DNA of 64,000 nt from Lasiosphaeris hirsuta (taxonomy: Eukaryota; Ascomycota; Sordariomycetes; Sordariales; Lasiosphaeriaceae), in assembly GCA_030549175.1 (NCBI GenBank), contig JAUKUA010000004.1, forward strand, positions 682,001-746,000, written 5' to 3'. The translations under genes and the position numbers were made by a program. Below, in pieces: positions 1-12,825 of the stretch (positions within the stretch are counted from its first letter, which is position 1; each line of letters starts with the position of its first letter). The notes beneath the pieces are model-generated. The model saw nothing but the letters and a program-made list of their open reading frames with translations. It was not told the origin of the DNA and searched no databases.

Positions 1-142
1 GCTACAGGACAGACAACACGACATTGACCTGGCCATACTTCGCGGCAGTGATGCCAGCGGTCCCAAACTCCCATCAACGCTACAAACAGCACCACCTCAC
101 ATACAAGCATTATATTGTATTCATGACTTTCCCCCTCAAGCC

Positions 143-2520
143 CTAACCGTCAGTCCCGCTGCTTCGGAATGTAGCGCACAGCGCCGCATAATGATGTGTA
201 AGGTCGAGAACGTTCTGCGGGAGATTGGTGGCCTGGATTATACTCCTGACCTTGACGGCGCCCTCGTCCTCAATCAACATCCGGATGGTATGGAGAAGCT
301 CGGGCGAGAACTCGCTGTACCATCGATACTGCCAGGTCACCAGTCGGATGGTGGCGGCAACCGTCTCACGCGTGTTTTTGTTCAACTCGAACACCTTGAG
401 GATTCCAGAGAGAGCCTTTGGACTGAACCGCATGCCAAGGCATGCCCTGTATGCCTCGACGGCTTCATCGAGGTGTTGAAGGCGCTCGGCAAGTGTGCCG
501 AGAATCTCCCACTCCTCGGCTGACTTCTTGTACTGCATACTCTGGGCGCGGTACTGTGCCATCTGCGTGCGCCATATGGTGTAGACGCGGAGATCTTCAT
601 ACAGCACCATGAACAGGCTATCAAGCCAGCGCTCACAGAGGCGCTTGTTGTTCAGGCGGGAGAAATGGTCTTCAACACCCTATTTGGGAGTTAGCATCGC
701 CTCATATGCTGGCAAGATTCGGTCGGGGCTCACGTTTTCAGCCTCTTTCTTTGCCTCATCTGGGTCAACGGCGCCGGAAGGTCTCTCAAGCTCGTCCGGT
801 TTGCCATTGGTAACGAGGGTTTGTGCAATAGAATCTCCATCTGTGTCCTTCTCTGCGTCGTCTTCGTCCTCGTCATCCGACGCTTGGGATACTGCTACAT
901 TGCCATTGGCGGTAGGATCCGGTGTTCCACGAAGAGCGTCGGTACTAGCGTTGCGTTTCGCTGGATACGCCTGCTGGGCTGTTTCCTGCTTTTCGCTACG
1001 GTACTCGTCTTCCATGACAAAAACATTGCTCCGGATTTTGAGCAACTGGTCCCAGCCAATCTTTGCCGTCATCTCGGTGAGAATGCTGTAGGCCTGCTTG
1101 AAGGTTCCACGATAGGCAGCCGCACGGAGGTTGAGGAGGCTGGGGTCAACCTGCTCATGGTATCTGGACTCGGGCTCGCTGTCAATCTCGTCTAACCTGG
1201 TCTCGGGAAGTGTGGGGAGGTTGACGTCTTTCGGTTCGGGCATCAGTGGCGCATCCTTGTCCTGATAGGTGAACATGGGACATGAGTTAAGGATGGTAAG
1301 GGCGTTCTCCCAGTCTTCCATGGCAACATAGACCTGGGCTAATCTTGCCCAGGTTCCAAATTCGCTGGGCGCAGCAATTGTGCTCCGGTCCGCGCAACCC
1401 AGGGCCATCCGCAGTCTTTCTTCCTTTTGCTCAGGCGTTGTCGCGGTTTCGGCCTTCTTCATGAGGAACTCGGCTTGTGTATCAAGCATGACGTAATCCA
1501 TTGGCGAGTCCTTCAGAGCCTCGTGGAGAATGCGTACTCCCTCTACTTCTTCATTGCCCATAAACAAGACCTTGGAGAGTAGCGAGGCCACCTCGGGGTT
1601 TTGTGACCGGAGTTTTTCGAACAGGTTGATACCAGAGGCGTAGCGTCCAGTCGTCTGGAAGTACTTGAGGAGACCAGTGGTTAGGTGGTTGGAGACAACG
1701 TTGGGTACCTGCACAACCGAGTCGGAACCAAGTTGCCAACCTACGATCAACGTCAGCAAAGGGCAAGCGGAATAGCAGCCCTAATGACCTTACCTCTGAA
1801 GAAGAGCTGTTCAGCGGCGCTGAGGAATCGATGCTCGGTCTCGGTATTGGTCACAGGATTGAAGCGCCTGACACCCATGATCTTCCGAATAGTATCACCA
1901 GTTCCATCGTCGGCATAAGAGTACGCGCGAAGCACACTGCACAGATACGTCTCAAGCCAGAGTTCCTCGGTCGCCTTGCGCTTTTCGCCCCGCTCGTCGA
2001 CACAGTAACTCTCAACTGATCCCGGAAAGGGGGCGTGGACGCGCATATCGACTCGGGAGAAAGCATTGTAACAGCTAGCTGGCGGTTAGAGACTGCGCGC
2101 GAGTATTCGAGAGGAGGCATACCAGTATGTGCCCTCGACGGTTTTGGTCGTTGCTGACTGGCCAAACTCCTTGTACGTCAGGGTGTTGATGTATGCAGCA
2201 AGACTTGCCGAAGACGATGCATCAACGCCGGTAACATGGTGATAAACCCCGAGCTGTGCTCGACGGGTTAGCAGATGCCGCGCAGAACGCTCAGGCAGGG
2301 ACGCACTTGTTTTCCAGGGTTTCGGACGGGCTGCTTGAGCAGGTGAACGAGATCGGGGGGACCAAGTTCTCGAAGGGCTAGAAGGGACTCGGTTCGGGCA
2401 TCAATTGAGTCGTGCAACACCTCCTCGGTGATCCTATGAAGAGGCAGGTCAGCTACAGCATAGCTAGGGACGGGAGGTAATAGCGGGCACAACGTACTCG
2501 GGGACAGCTGGCGCAACCAT
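143..2520 (-). CDS. BUD7: Chs5-Arf1-binding TPR protein (exomer subunit, BUD7/BCH1 type)
   Basis: Exomer cargo-adaptor subunit; with Chs5 and Arf1 this family exports selected membrane proteins such as chitin synthase from the trans-Golgi. Six exons read from splice sites: 2520-2498, 2433-2307, 2253-2123, 2074-1794, 1740-734, 679-143, joining in frame to 701 aa, the usual family length (about 700-750). The protein is a helical TPR array; recognisable stretches include LPETRLDEIDSEPESRYHEQ and the C-terminal ERWLDSLFMVLYEDLRVYT. An acidic, low-complexity insert lies about 60-90 residues into the last third of exon 5. The start gives MVAPAVPE and is followed after 23 nt by a GTACGT donor. The gene is divergent from HIR3 across 717 bp. 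The family assignment is firm; whether it corresponds to BUD7 or BCH1 cannot be told, since filamentous fungi often keep a single copy. Confidence 0.88.
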
Positions 2521-3237
2521 TGCGACGACCTAGCACCCAACCAAAGGCGGGCTGCTGGATGCGGTGGAGACCTTAGGGTCAAGGGTCGCGATGTCGATCA
2601 ACAGCCTGAAGGCAGTTGTTGAGGTATTGTATCGTTGATACCGTAGGGAGATGGCTCGAGGGACGGTCGAGGCGGGGAGCTTCTCGCGGCGAGTTGGTGC
2701 TTCGACGTCGCCAAATGTCTTGGGCCAAATTGTCCGCTGGCAGCTACGGGCAACTAACGCTAGCGTGCACGGACCCCAACGGCTGTAGTGCTTTGTGCCA
2801 CACCTGGAAGCCTGCTTGCTGTATGAACAAAAGTTCACCTTGACTGGTTCGCAGATGTCTTGGAGACTCCAAACTTCATTTAAGATATTTATATTCAATT
2901 AAATGCCGTAGCCTATGATATTTCATCCTGATCCGCTTGAAAAGTAGAGTCAGCTATGGAAAGTGTTGAGGAACATTGAGGGGTGTGAGCACTAGCTGTT
3001 TCTTATTCGCACCACCCACCCACCTTGTAAGACAGCTTGAGCCACACCAATTAGAGTTGCTGCCAGGGGTGTGCCAAGGTGGACGCCCCTCCGTCGCGTC
3101 TCCTGCTGGAGTGCCGCGAATTTGGAGAAGCCATCTTGCGACGAAGGCAAAAGCGCTGCGAACTCTTTTCCGGCAGACGGTCTCTTTCTCTTTGTATCGA
3201 CCAAATCAACCTACATGATATCAATACTCTAGAAAAT
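2521..3237. promoter_or_regulatory. Bidirectional promoter region between BUD7-like and HIR3
   Basis: 717 bp between two divergent start codons. No coding potential on either strand that continues into a neighbour. It must hold both promoters, but I see no clear TATA box or named factor site. The half near HIR3 (2870-2910) is AT-rich. Confidence 0.6.
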
Positions 3238-6200
3238 ATGGTACGCTGCCCAGTTTAGTTCTGCCGAATGTCAAATATGTTTGCTGACCTTGACCGTTTT
3301 TGTGCCCCAGCCAGCGTTCACGGCGCTCAATGTCGAGCCGGAGGAGAATGTTGTCGAGGAGGTCGACACCACCAGGGAGCTCCAGGTAAACGATTCCCAT
3401 TCCCCAACCTCGATATTGACATACTGTATCCTCAATTTGCTGACGTGCATTGCGCTTGGCAGGTCGATGAAGCCCTGAAGCGGTTCCAGACAGCGCTGAA
3501 GCTCCACGCCCAAGGGCCCCGGTTCTTTGACGATGCCGCCGACGCCTACGATGCCCTCTTTGAGGCCGATATCTTTCAGTACCCCGAGAGCAAAACAGAA
3601 TACGAGCGCAACGAGCGACTACCATCTGGCTCACTGCTCATTGAGCCGTCCTTCGCCCCGAGCCTCGATGTAACTGGGGCAGATGTCGATGGAACGGCTA
3701 GCAGTCTTCCACAAGCATTCTACCTATCATACAAAAACCATGGCCAATTCGTCATCGACTGCATCCAGCATAGACTTCGCGCTGCTGAGCCCGCCGCGAA
3801 GGCTACTCTCCTCGAAACACCAGAGGTCCTGGATCAAGCTCGGAGGGCGCTGGATGACTTCAATGCAGCGCTTGATCGTGATCCATCTGATGCTGAAGTG
3901 TGGCGCAAAACTTCCCGGGTCGCCGCTTTTCTCAAGAGTGCCAGGATCAGCCGTTACAGTCTGGAGGCAGCCATTGAGTTGGACGATGACCCTGCGATCG
4001 CCGATGTCGAGCCCCCTTCCTTAGCCGAGGGCTTTGCTGGCGAGCAGCTCAAACAGCAACTCGAAGTCCTGGGTGACAAAATGGCTCTGACACACCCCAT
4101 CATGAAGCCCTTCCTGGAGAAAGGCTTTCCACGGGACCTGGAGCGATTCATTGATCCTATACCGTTCCTTCCGAACCCGGCCACACGAGTCGCAACCCCA
4201 AAGACGCATTCCAAGGACGTCATCCCCCGCGCCGTCGTTGATATCTCGAGCTACTCATGGGCAGAACTTGGCCTAGCTCTAGTACGTTTTGTCGCCGAGA
4301 ACGGCTTCTCAGGCCAGGCCGTTTCATTCCATATTCCCGAAGTCGCCATCGAGGAGGATATCCAAATGGAGGTCGACAAACAGCTGCAACCCCCAGAATC
4401 ATCTCCGCCCCCCAAGAATCCGACCGAGGCCATGTCGTCAGAACCGATGGCGACGGATAAGCTCAAGGAGATCGACGGCGTGGGAGACGAGCCAAACGCA
4501 GCTACGGACACACCCGCGGCAAATGATCAACTACCGAACGAGCGGGGCGCCTCTTTGCCATCTAGAAAGCGGTCACAGTCTGCAGCCGGGATCCCCGACA
4601 TCCCGGATGAAGAGGGTGGCGAGAACAAGAGAAGCAAAAGAACCAGACGCCGAGACACTGCCGCCGAAGAGGTTATGGACCCTGCTACTCTGCTCGCCAC
4701 CCAGATTCAGCCTTTCCAAGCGGCCGACCAAAACCTCTTTCAAATGACCAAGGATCTCCTCGAGAATCTAGGGGTGACAGATTCAGTAACTCTAAACAGG
4801 ATTGCTGAAGTGCTCGATTCCTGTGCATCAGAAGATCGGACGGGCAAAATTCAGAATCTATCCACCATTGATTTGCGAGACTCTATTGTCAAGTTTGATG
4901 AGGATACAGCAAAGATTCTCTTGAGCAAGAGAGAAAGTCCTCAGCTCAGCCTATCCGCATTCCTCGAGCACTCAAAATCGGGACCTCAGAGAGCCCTCGA
5001 AGCACCAGCGTTCGACGATGCTAGAGGTCTCAGTAGCTTCGTAGAAGGGCTGAACGAAGGATGGAATACGATACATGACGCACTGTATGAGTACGTCAAG
5101 TCGTTGACAACGACCTACACCAAGTTTAAATGGCCAGATTCGACCAAGACATCGGTAGTGCAAGTTATTAGCCAGCTGGATGAGAGTCTCTATTACAGGG
5201 TTGTCTACGAACTATCAGTTTGTGAAACAAGCCAGCAAAAGGACGAGGCATTGACAAACACGGCCGAACTAGTATACATGCTCTTCGAACTGCATCTTGA
5301 TGTCTTTGAGCGCATAACAAACCCGAATAGCGTGGTGGATCTGGCCACCAGGGTTGAGGCAAGGGGAAGGTTAGAGAGGTGGTTCTCTCTCGCAACAGAT
5401 GTCAATCGTCACCGCGCCCAGGATCCCGATGACGAGCTCTCACTCCGCTATCTCTGGGCCGCCGTTTTTGCTACTGCCTTGACCAAGGACATCCCACGGG
5501 ATCACATCATTACTTGCTGGCATAGCCTTCGCGACTATCTTGCCGAATCCTCCGTCGCCGACATTGTTCTTCCCAACAATGCCGTCATGCCCGAAATCTC
5601 AACAGTCGCCGCAGAGCGAGAGATATCCAAACTGACAACCATGGACTTTTTTTTGGGTCTGTTTCAGGACGACATGGGCGATCCAGTCTCCGTGATCGAC
5701 ACACTGGAGCCTGTGCTGAATCCAGAGTCAGTCTACATCAGTGGTTCTGTACCTGAGCCAAACGGAGTCAGCGACGATAGCGTCAAGCACAAACAGATCA
5801 AGCAGTCTATTCAAGATTGTGCGAGCCAAGGCCTCCGTGATCTCTGGAAGTTCTTGGAGAGTAGTAGCACGGATCTTCGGTTGCTTCTTTGGGCTAGGCT
5901 TGGTGAGGCTTATGGCAAGATCAAGTACACCACGAAGCAGTTTTCCTGCTTCCTGCGAAGCATTGAGACGATTGTCACCGACTTTGAGCGTGATGACTAC
6001 GCCAATACACCCGCAGACTCACGGAAAGCCCTGTTCATGACCATGCTCAAAGCCCTAGACGACCTTATCATTCAATCTCTCCATTTAGCCTTGAATGATA
6101 ACAGTTCTTTTGATATTGTTGACGAAGAGCACTCCAGGTCTACGCTGTCCGCTCTCGCCAAGGTCAGCTGCCTCTTGCAGATTGCTGCAATGTATGAGGA

Positions 6201-9200
6201 CGAGATCCGGATTGGGATGACGCAGGCCTCTGCGAGCGGCTCAACCTTTACGTCTTTTCTCACAAAGCTCCGCGAGATGCAAGTGCGCACATGGTCACTG
6301 CAGTATACGGTACTCAAAGTTGGCATTTATCAGCACGGGGCCAAATTCTTCCCCAGGCCCGAGAACGATCTTGCCGACTATCTAGCAGCCGTCCATCAAG
6401 TCCTGGGCCTGCGCAAATCCTGCAAGTCGTCGAACAAGATCTTCCTCAAGATGATGCGCGTCGAGCTGTTGAAGCAGAGAAATATCGAGAACTGGGAAGA
6501 TTACCTGGGCCAGGTCCTGTACGACCTTCACGGCCTTAAACTGGGTGTTGGAATCTGGGATGTGCAGGATCATGGCTGCCCGCCTGAATCGCTCGAAAAG
6601 AGACAAGCGATGGCTCTAGTTGACAAGATCACAGTCTTGGCGAATAGGATGACGATGAAGGACTTGCTCAAATCCGACCTCAAGACAACCATCGACCACA
6701 TGCAACAAGCAATTGGGCAAACGAAATCCACGCCTCAGATGATTCTTAACCTTCGCAACTTTACCGAGTACCTCAAAACAGCGATTCATCCACTGCACCT
6801 CTATCAGGCACTGACCGGTAACATCGACCTCGATGCCGTCACTATCCACACCCCAGAGAGCGCATTAGCCAAACAGGGGTGGTTCTTCTTGCTGGGCATG
6901 ATTGCCCTCACGAAATTCAAAGGCGTTGACCTAAATAGGCGCCAGACGCCAGGCGCTACTGACGACCTGCGCATCGGGGCGACATTTCTGCGCCTCCAGC
7001 TCCAGTTCACGCCGGATCGTTGGGACGCATGGTTTCGGCTCGCCGAGTGCTTCGACTACGAGCTGGATGAAGCGGTTCTTTGGACCGCCGACAAGATGAA
7101 CAAGGACCGGGCTGATTTGGTCAAATTCCAACGCAACTCGATCCATTGCTACACCCTCGCATTGTCGCATTCGTACGCGTGGGCGTCAGATCCACTCGCA
7201 TTCGTTGCGTCGGACGAGGATGAAGATGCCCTCTACGACCTGTACCACGAATTTGGCATGCGGCTGTACGCTTCCAGCCGTGAACCATTTGCCATGGATC
7301 CGTTCAAGCACGCGGACCAAGAACGCTTTTTCATCGAGACCATGGGTGTTGGGACATACAAGAAAATACTACACAACGAGATGTCGGACTACCAGGTCTG
7401 GAAGTTCGCGGCCAACCTGTTCAAAAAGGCCGTGGTAGGCAAGCCGAAAGACTGGAAGAACCCATACATGGCTGCGAAGTGCCTCTGGAAAATGTACCAG
7501 AAGCCGCTAGACACCCTCGACGCTAAAAACCGGTTGAGCCGTCCAACGGTTCAGGCTGTCCTTGACGCCCTTGAAAAGACGGTTGAAGTCGTCTCGGCGC
7601 TGCCTAAACCTCGCCACGGCCAGGACCCTGTTCTTGAGCCACACTACAAGATCTTGACAGTGATCCACAAACTTATCAAACGCGGCGACCTCCCCGCGCA
7701 GGAAGGTGCTAATATTCTACAACGGCAACCCTACGCGCCTGATCGCGGCGAGGAGGTCATAATCCTTAATGCGGACGATTGGGAGGCCTACGTGATCAAG
7801 TCTTTGCGTTATCTCCGTGACAAGGACAAGTCTAATTGGCAGCACCGTTTGATTATTCGTCACGCCCGTATTCTGTTTGACGAGAATAGCACCGAGGACG
7901 CTGGCTATATCCTTGCTGCCAAGGCCGCCTTTTCGGTGCTGCGCGAAAGCATGTTCACCAAGACAATGGTCATGAATGTGTGGAAGTGCGATGCAGAACG
8001 ACCGGGTCGTCACCATGTCTACACGGAGCAGTACGTCCGATTCATGGCCAGGCTACTGGCTGTTATGAACGACCGGGTCAGCCTTGAGATGGTGCTCCGC
8101 CGGATCCGCAAGAAGGGCATAGACTTTTACCACTTCAACGAGTTGTGGCAATCTTGCGTCTTGACTTACGTGAAGCTACTCCGTCAAACCTTCAGGGTCG
8201 TCCTGACAGAAGAAGATGCGTTCAAGAGTCTTAGTCCTGAAGACTTTGAGGTTGTGTCTGAGCGCATTACGGCGTGGGCCGCAACCGGATCGGCCGAGAA
8301 CAACGATGCGCTGAACGCCATGAAGGAGGCGGTAGAGGTGAAGAAGCTCAATGCCAACCTGATGAAGGCCGGTCCGATCGACGATCTGATCAATGATTGC
8401 TACTCGACCATCTACCTCGATCACAAGGCCGAGTTTGCGGTACCGGAGCCTGTGCGCACAACAGAGGAACACAGCCGGCCGCGGGACGAGGACCCGCGGG
8501 CCGAAAACGGAACAGACGTCACAACAAAGAAACTCTCCCTCCTCATCGGCCGCGATAAGGAGCTCACCACGCTCGGCTCCCTCCGCGCAGGCTCAGAACA
8601 GCCTGATAAGCCGGTCTCCCTGGCGGGAGAGCCCGCGCCGCGCGGCCGCCGTCCTGGCGTCAGGCGGCTGGATGTCATCCGCAAGGCAGAGCAAGCCGTC
8701 CTCAGGGCTGCCGAGGGGCCGCCGAAATCGGCTGGTGCTAACGGGACCGGGACCAAGTCCCGTTTGGGATCGACGTCGAGCGGCAAGAATGGACATGCCA
8801 CACCACGGGGTGAGGACGGAGAGAGTGATGAGGGCGGGGACGAGGATGACACGCACCACGGTGATGATGACGATGTGGAGATGAAGGATGCGGATGAGGA
8901 GGGTGGGGAGCAGGCCAATGGGGAGGGCGGCAGTGGCGGGGCGAGAGGCAGCAGCGCCAATGTGGAGCATCACCATGTAGAGGAGGGCAGCGACATCTCG
9001 AGCCCGCCCGGCAGCGTGCATGATTCAGCCGACGACGAGAGTGACTTGAGCGATGTCCCCGCCGACTACGAAGACGACGTGCCAGCGTCACTGCTGTTCC
9101 CGAATCTAAGGAGGAGCGTGGATGCTGGGACGGCAGGCCGGGAGAGCACAGCGAGCACGACTAGCGCGGGAGAAACCGAGGACGAGGCCGAGGAGGAAGT

Positions 9201-9492
9201 TGAGGATGGTGAGGAGGACGAGGGTGAGGATGAGGAAGAGGGTGGGGAAGATACTGAAGAAGGTGATGGAGTTACGGAAGTGGAAGAGGAAGGAGACGAG
9301 GCCGAGGGCGTCACGGAGGGCGAAGGAGAGGAAGCGGAAGAGGGGGACGAGGGGGACGAGACGAATGCGGCTGAAGACACGATCGACGAGGAAGAGGGGG
9401 ATGAATCGAATGGGCCGGAAGAAGAGGCCGAGGAGGCCGAGGAGGAGGAAGAGGATGAGGAAGATGAGGAGCACGAGGGTGACGAGGAATAG
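3238..9492 (+). CDS. HIR3: HIR histone-chaperone complex subunit HIR3 (CABIN1 homologue)
   Basis: Scaffold of the HIR complex (Hir1, Hir2, Hir3, Hpc2), which deposits H3-H4 independently of replication and represses histone genes; nuclear. Exons: 3238-3240 (only the ATG), 3311-3385, 3463-9492; total 2035 aa, typical for fungal HIR3. The N-terminus MPAFTALNVEPEEN and the segment VDEALKRFQTALKLHAQGPR match the family. The next ATG in the long reading frame (3277) would add out-of-family residues and skip the conserved N-terminus, so the ATG-only exon is preferred. TPR-like helices run through about residue 1700; a basic patch (GENKRSKRTRRRD) lies in an early linker at 4619-4660. The last ~300 residues are low-complexity, ending in an almost continuous Glu/Asp/Gly run (9175-9489). 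No internal introns are needed. Confidence 0.92.
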
Positions 9493-10027
9493 ATGGGACA
9501 GGCAACAACAGCCTGAGGCTGCAGGCAGGATGGATGGGGAGAATCGGTTGCTTTGAGCATGTTTGCATCGGCCGGAACAGGAAGGTTCTCCAGGCGTGCC
9601 AGGTTTCGATTTGGTTATAAACGGGTGGGTGTTTGCGTACTGTGACAATAAAAAGGCATTGGCTTGGAGCTAAACGGTAGTGCATAAACAGCGTGTCTTG
9701 TTCTTGGGTGGTTTGAATTGCATGGGCTTGCTGGGGTTGCCAGCATGGGTAGGTTGTGCGGGATTAGGTGCTAGCACGCTAACTTGGCAAGAACAGGGCT
9801 GCAGGTCGAGATACAAGGGGTGGTAGTGACATAGCGGTAGGTCTGGTACCTTTGGCTGCCTTTGGGGTTGCAGGCTAACAAAAGGACTTGCAGGGCAGGC
9901 AGGGCTGAGGTGCGGGTAGGGATGCCGTGCCGATTGCACGTCAGCTTCTCTCCTCCCCTTCTTCCCAGACTTGAGCCGCACAGGGACTGAAGGAGGGGGA
10001 AACACGAAGGGGAGGAGGGGAGGGGGG

Positions 10028-10165
10028 AACTGCCCACCATGAGGGAAGGGAACTGCCCACCACGAGGGAAGGGAACTGCCCACCACGAGGGAAGGGAAAT
10101 GCCCACCACGAGGAAAGGGAACTGCCCACCACGAGGAGAGGGAACTGCCCACCACGAGGGAATTG
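10028..10165. repeat. 23-bp minisatellite, six copies
   Basis: Six consecutive copies of a 23-bp unit starting with AACTGCCCACCACGAGG; unit starts at 10028, 10051, 10074, 10097, 10120 and 10143. Copies 2 and 3 are identical; the others differ by one or two substitutions. Because 23 is not a multiple of three, the array reads through all frames, and the reverse strand gives a Gly-Ser-Trp-Pro repeat that is not a credible protein. Confidence 0.93.
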
Positions 10166-10640
10166 AGGAGATTTGGCCCCCCTCCCGCTCTGGCAGAGCC
10201 GCAAAGAGAGGGGGTTTTGGCCATCCCCCTCGCAGAGCCGCATGTAAGTCGAGCCGAGATGCAATCACATCATGTCATCAGCCCAGTAGGGCTCAAGCAG
10301 CCACTCACTCGGCCACGCTCCGCTCCCCTGTACTCGCCTACATCAGCGCATTCGCCTGCACCCTCCTGCACTGTCCTCCGCGCCGGCATTGCTGGTGCGA
10401 CCCGACGACGAAAACCGACGAGAACCTTACCCACCGATTTGGTAACACGTCGGATGCCAATTGGGCCTGCCCGCCCAGCTTCTAGACTTCTGCGTCGCTT
10501 CCCCACGGCCCAAGCCGGCGCCTCGTGCAGCTCTTCTCGCATTATCTCCAATGGCCGGCCGCGCAGCGCTGGCGTCCACGGCCCGCATGAGGGACTGGAT
10601 ACTGGCTACAACTTTACGGGGCAGAGTTGTGCGTCGGGAT

Positions 10641-10720
10641 GGGGGCAGAGGGGGACCCGGCCGGGGGGGGGGGGGTTGGCCTGGGAGGGGGGCGACTGGG
10701 GGGGTTCCGGGGGGGGAGGT
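10641..10720 (+). repeat. G-rich tract with a 13-nt G run
   Basis: About 80 nt in which the plus strand is mostly G, with a G13 run at 10663-10675 followed by several runs of 4-8 G. The spacing of four or more G-runs would permit G-quadruplex folding; that is an inference. Confidence 0.8.
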
Positions 10721-11329
10721 TAGGGAGGGATGGGGTGCTGACGGCAGTTTGCGCCATTGGTGCTGTAGCGGGGCTGCCCGCATGCAAGAGTCGCCCAGAT
10801 GACCGCTGTGCAGGCAGCGTCAATTCCCACTTCCCCAATCAAGAAGTGCCTCCTTATCGGATGCGGCTCAGCCCAGCGCCGTCGAGCCCTTCCCCCGATG
10901 GCCGGTCCCCTGCCTGAGGCTCTGCGGCGATATGCGGTGCCGACGCGGGCCTTGGGGAGAGAGGCTGCGAGGAAGTGAGAGAGCCTGGGCTGGACGGGAG
11001 GGGGGTTGGAACCGGTTGAGTGTGCGGAACGAGCCAGGCTGTCGAGGACGGGGACGTTGGAGAGTATGGGACCATGGGAGAATCGGGAGCGTCGTGGTCG
11101 TGGCTCTAGGTGGTCTGTTTGGCAGCAGTATAAGAAGGGGAGGCAAAGGCTGTGCTGTTGGAGGAGTGTTCTGTAGATCTCGCCAGAGTTGAGTTCCAGC
11201 CTCCAGTTATCAATTGACTCTTTCAGCGTCCTCCAGGACCAACCACAGCCCTTGTTTCGGCAAAACACCAATTACAAGACAAAAAAACCTGCCCAAGACC
11301 AGACCCTCTCTTCACCCCTACGCGCAACA

Positions 11330-12825
11330 ATGGCTTGTCCGCTTGCCCTTGGCTCCGTGTCCCCCCTCCCCGTTGCCAAAACAGCCCAAGAACCCATCAT
11401 CCGGCCCAACATCGACTGGTTCCCTTCGTACAAGGTCTACAAGGACCGTGTTGACAGACTCGCTGCCCTCAACCCGAACCGTCCGACCACAGTTCCAGAG
11501 GGATGGCCCACCCATATCGACGCGGAGCGGGCCTGGTCTGGGTCTGACTTCAAGTCGGAGAACGACTATGTTGTCCAGCTCAGCCCCGAGGACATTGCTG
11601 AGATTGACGCCGGCTTGGCTCACTTCAAGGGTTCGTCTCTTGTATCCAGTGTCTTTGATTCTCGTTAGATAGGCTCGCTGACGCGCTCCTTGGCAGACCT
11701 ACCCGGCAACCTCGGTCCAGACGACGTGGACCAAAACACGTTTCCCCTCCCGACACTGGGCAGCCGGCTCATCAATGTCGCCAATACCATCCACAACGGC
11801 AGGGGCTTCGCTGTCTTGCGCGGCCTTCAGCCGGACAAGTACTCCAACTTTGACAACATCCTCGTCTACCTGGGAGTCACCAGCTACATTGCCGAGACCC
11901 GGGGCATGCAGGACTTTGATGGCCGCATGATTCGTTAGTCCAACTGTTCCTGCACCCAACAAATCGTCATCCTGCTAACATGGATGACGCTAGTCCATAT
12001 CCAGGCCGTGGTTGACGACGTTAAGAAGCACGGGAGCATGCCGAACTCGCCCTATGTTGCACGCGCCCAGGTTTGTCGTCTCTTCCCAGATTGCCCCTTC
12101 CAGGTCCATTTCTTTCTAACCATTCCGTCTCCAGCCTTTCCACACCGACCTCTGCGACATCCTGTCTCTCTACGCCCTCGGCGTTGCCGCCTACGGTGGC
12201 GAGTCCTTCCTAGCCTCGTCGGCCAAGATCTACAACGAGATTGCCAGGACGCGGCCCGACGTTCTCCACGTCCTAGCCAGCGACGACTGGCCTTTCGATG
12301 AGTGAGCCAATCCCCGCCGCCATTCTCTTCTTCCCCATCCAAAATAATAACCATATCAGATTCTGGAACGGCGAATACCACACGCGGCCCATCATGCACC
12401 TCTTTGGGCCACACGGGCCCGGCTTCCAGTTCTCACGGCGGCCGCTGACGGGGGCGCACTTCTCGCCGCACCACCCGGACGTGCCGGCCATGACCGAGGC
12501 GCAGGCCGAGGCGCTCGACATGGTCTACTTCCTGGCCAAGGAGCACGCGGTCGAGATCGCGCTGCGCAAGGGCGATATACAGATCTTCAACAACTTCGCC
12601 ATGCTGCACGCGCGCAGCAGCTTCACCGACGACGCGACCGCCCGCCGCCACATGCTGCGGCTCTGGCTGCGCAACGAGGACCTCCGCTGGCCCACCCCGC
12701 GCCCGCTCGAGCGCCTCAGCTGGGAGTGCTACGGCGACAATGCGTACCGCCAGAACGCCATCTGGGACATTGAGCGCTCGCCACCCGAGCTGCGCGTCAA
12801 GCACCGCCGGGCGAGCTGTGCCTAG
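11330..12825 (+). CDS. TauD/TfdA-family Fe(II)/2-oxoglutarate dioxygenase
   Basis: Predicted non-haem iron oxygenase that couples 2-oxoglutarate decarboxylation to substrate hydroxylation; the substrate is unknown. Exons 11330-11630, 11697-11933, 11994-12070, 12135-12301, 12360-12825 join to 415 aa. The iron ligands are visible: PFHTD (His208, Asp210) and the distal His344 in NNFAMLHARSS; Arg361 in RRHMLRLWLR should bind 2-oxoglutarate. These lie on exons 4 and 5, and both flanking introns keep frame. The start is the ATG in context CAACAATGG. There is no signal peptide, so it is probably cytosolic. The family covers sulfonate, carnitine-pathway and secondary-metabolite enzymes; no partner biosynthetic genes are adjacent, which favours a stand-alone catabolic role. 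Confidence 0.9.

Larger units (their letters stand above)
9493..11329. other. Gene-free, repeat- and G-rich spacer
   Basis: 1.8 kb between HIR3 and the dioxygenase gene. It contains the HIR3 3' end, a 23-bp minisatellite (10028-10165) and a strongly G-rich block (10640-10720). Long open frames here come from the repeat and the GC skew, and none resembles a protein family. The final ~140 nt (11190-11329) are C/A-rich, as expected for a 5' UTR leading to a good start context (CAACAATGG). Confidence 0.7.

Noticed and set aside
1..142. Plus-strand open frame running in from the left edge to about 520
   Set aside because: It overlaps the BUD7-like C-terminal exon in antisense and has no protein-like features; more likely 3' flank.
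9066..9648. Long Ser/Pro/Leu-rich open frames on the minus strand opposite the HIR3 tail
   Set aside because: They are the antisense of the Glu/Asp-coding GAG/GAC repeat; composition is extreme and no family match exists.
9670..10268. Minus-strand frames of 165-184 codons with a GSSWWAVPF-type repeat
   Set aside because: Generated by the 23-bp minisatellite, which permits all frames; no start context or splice structure.
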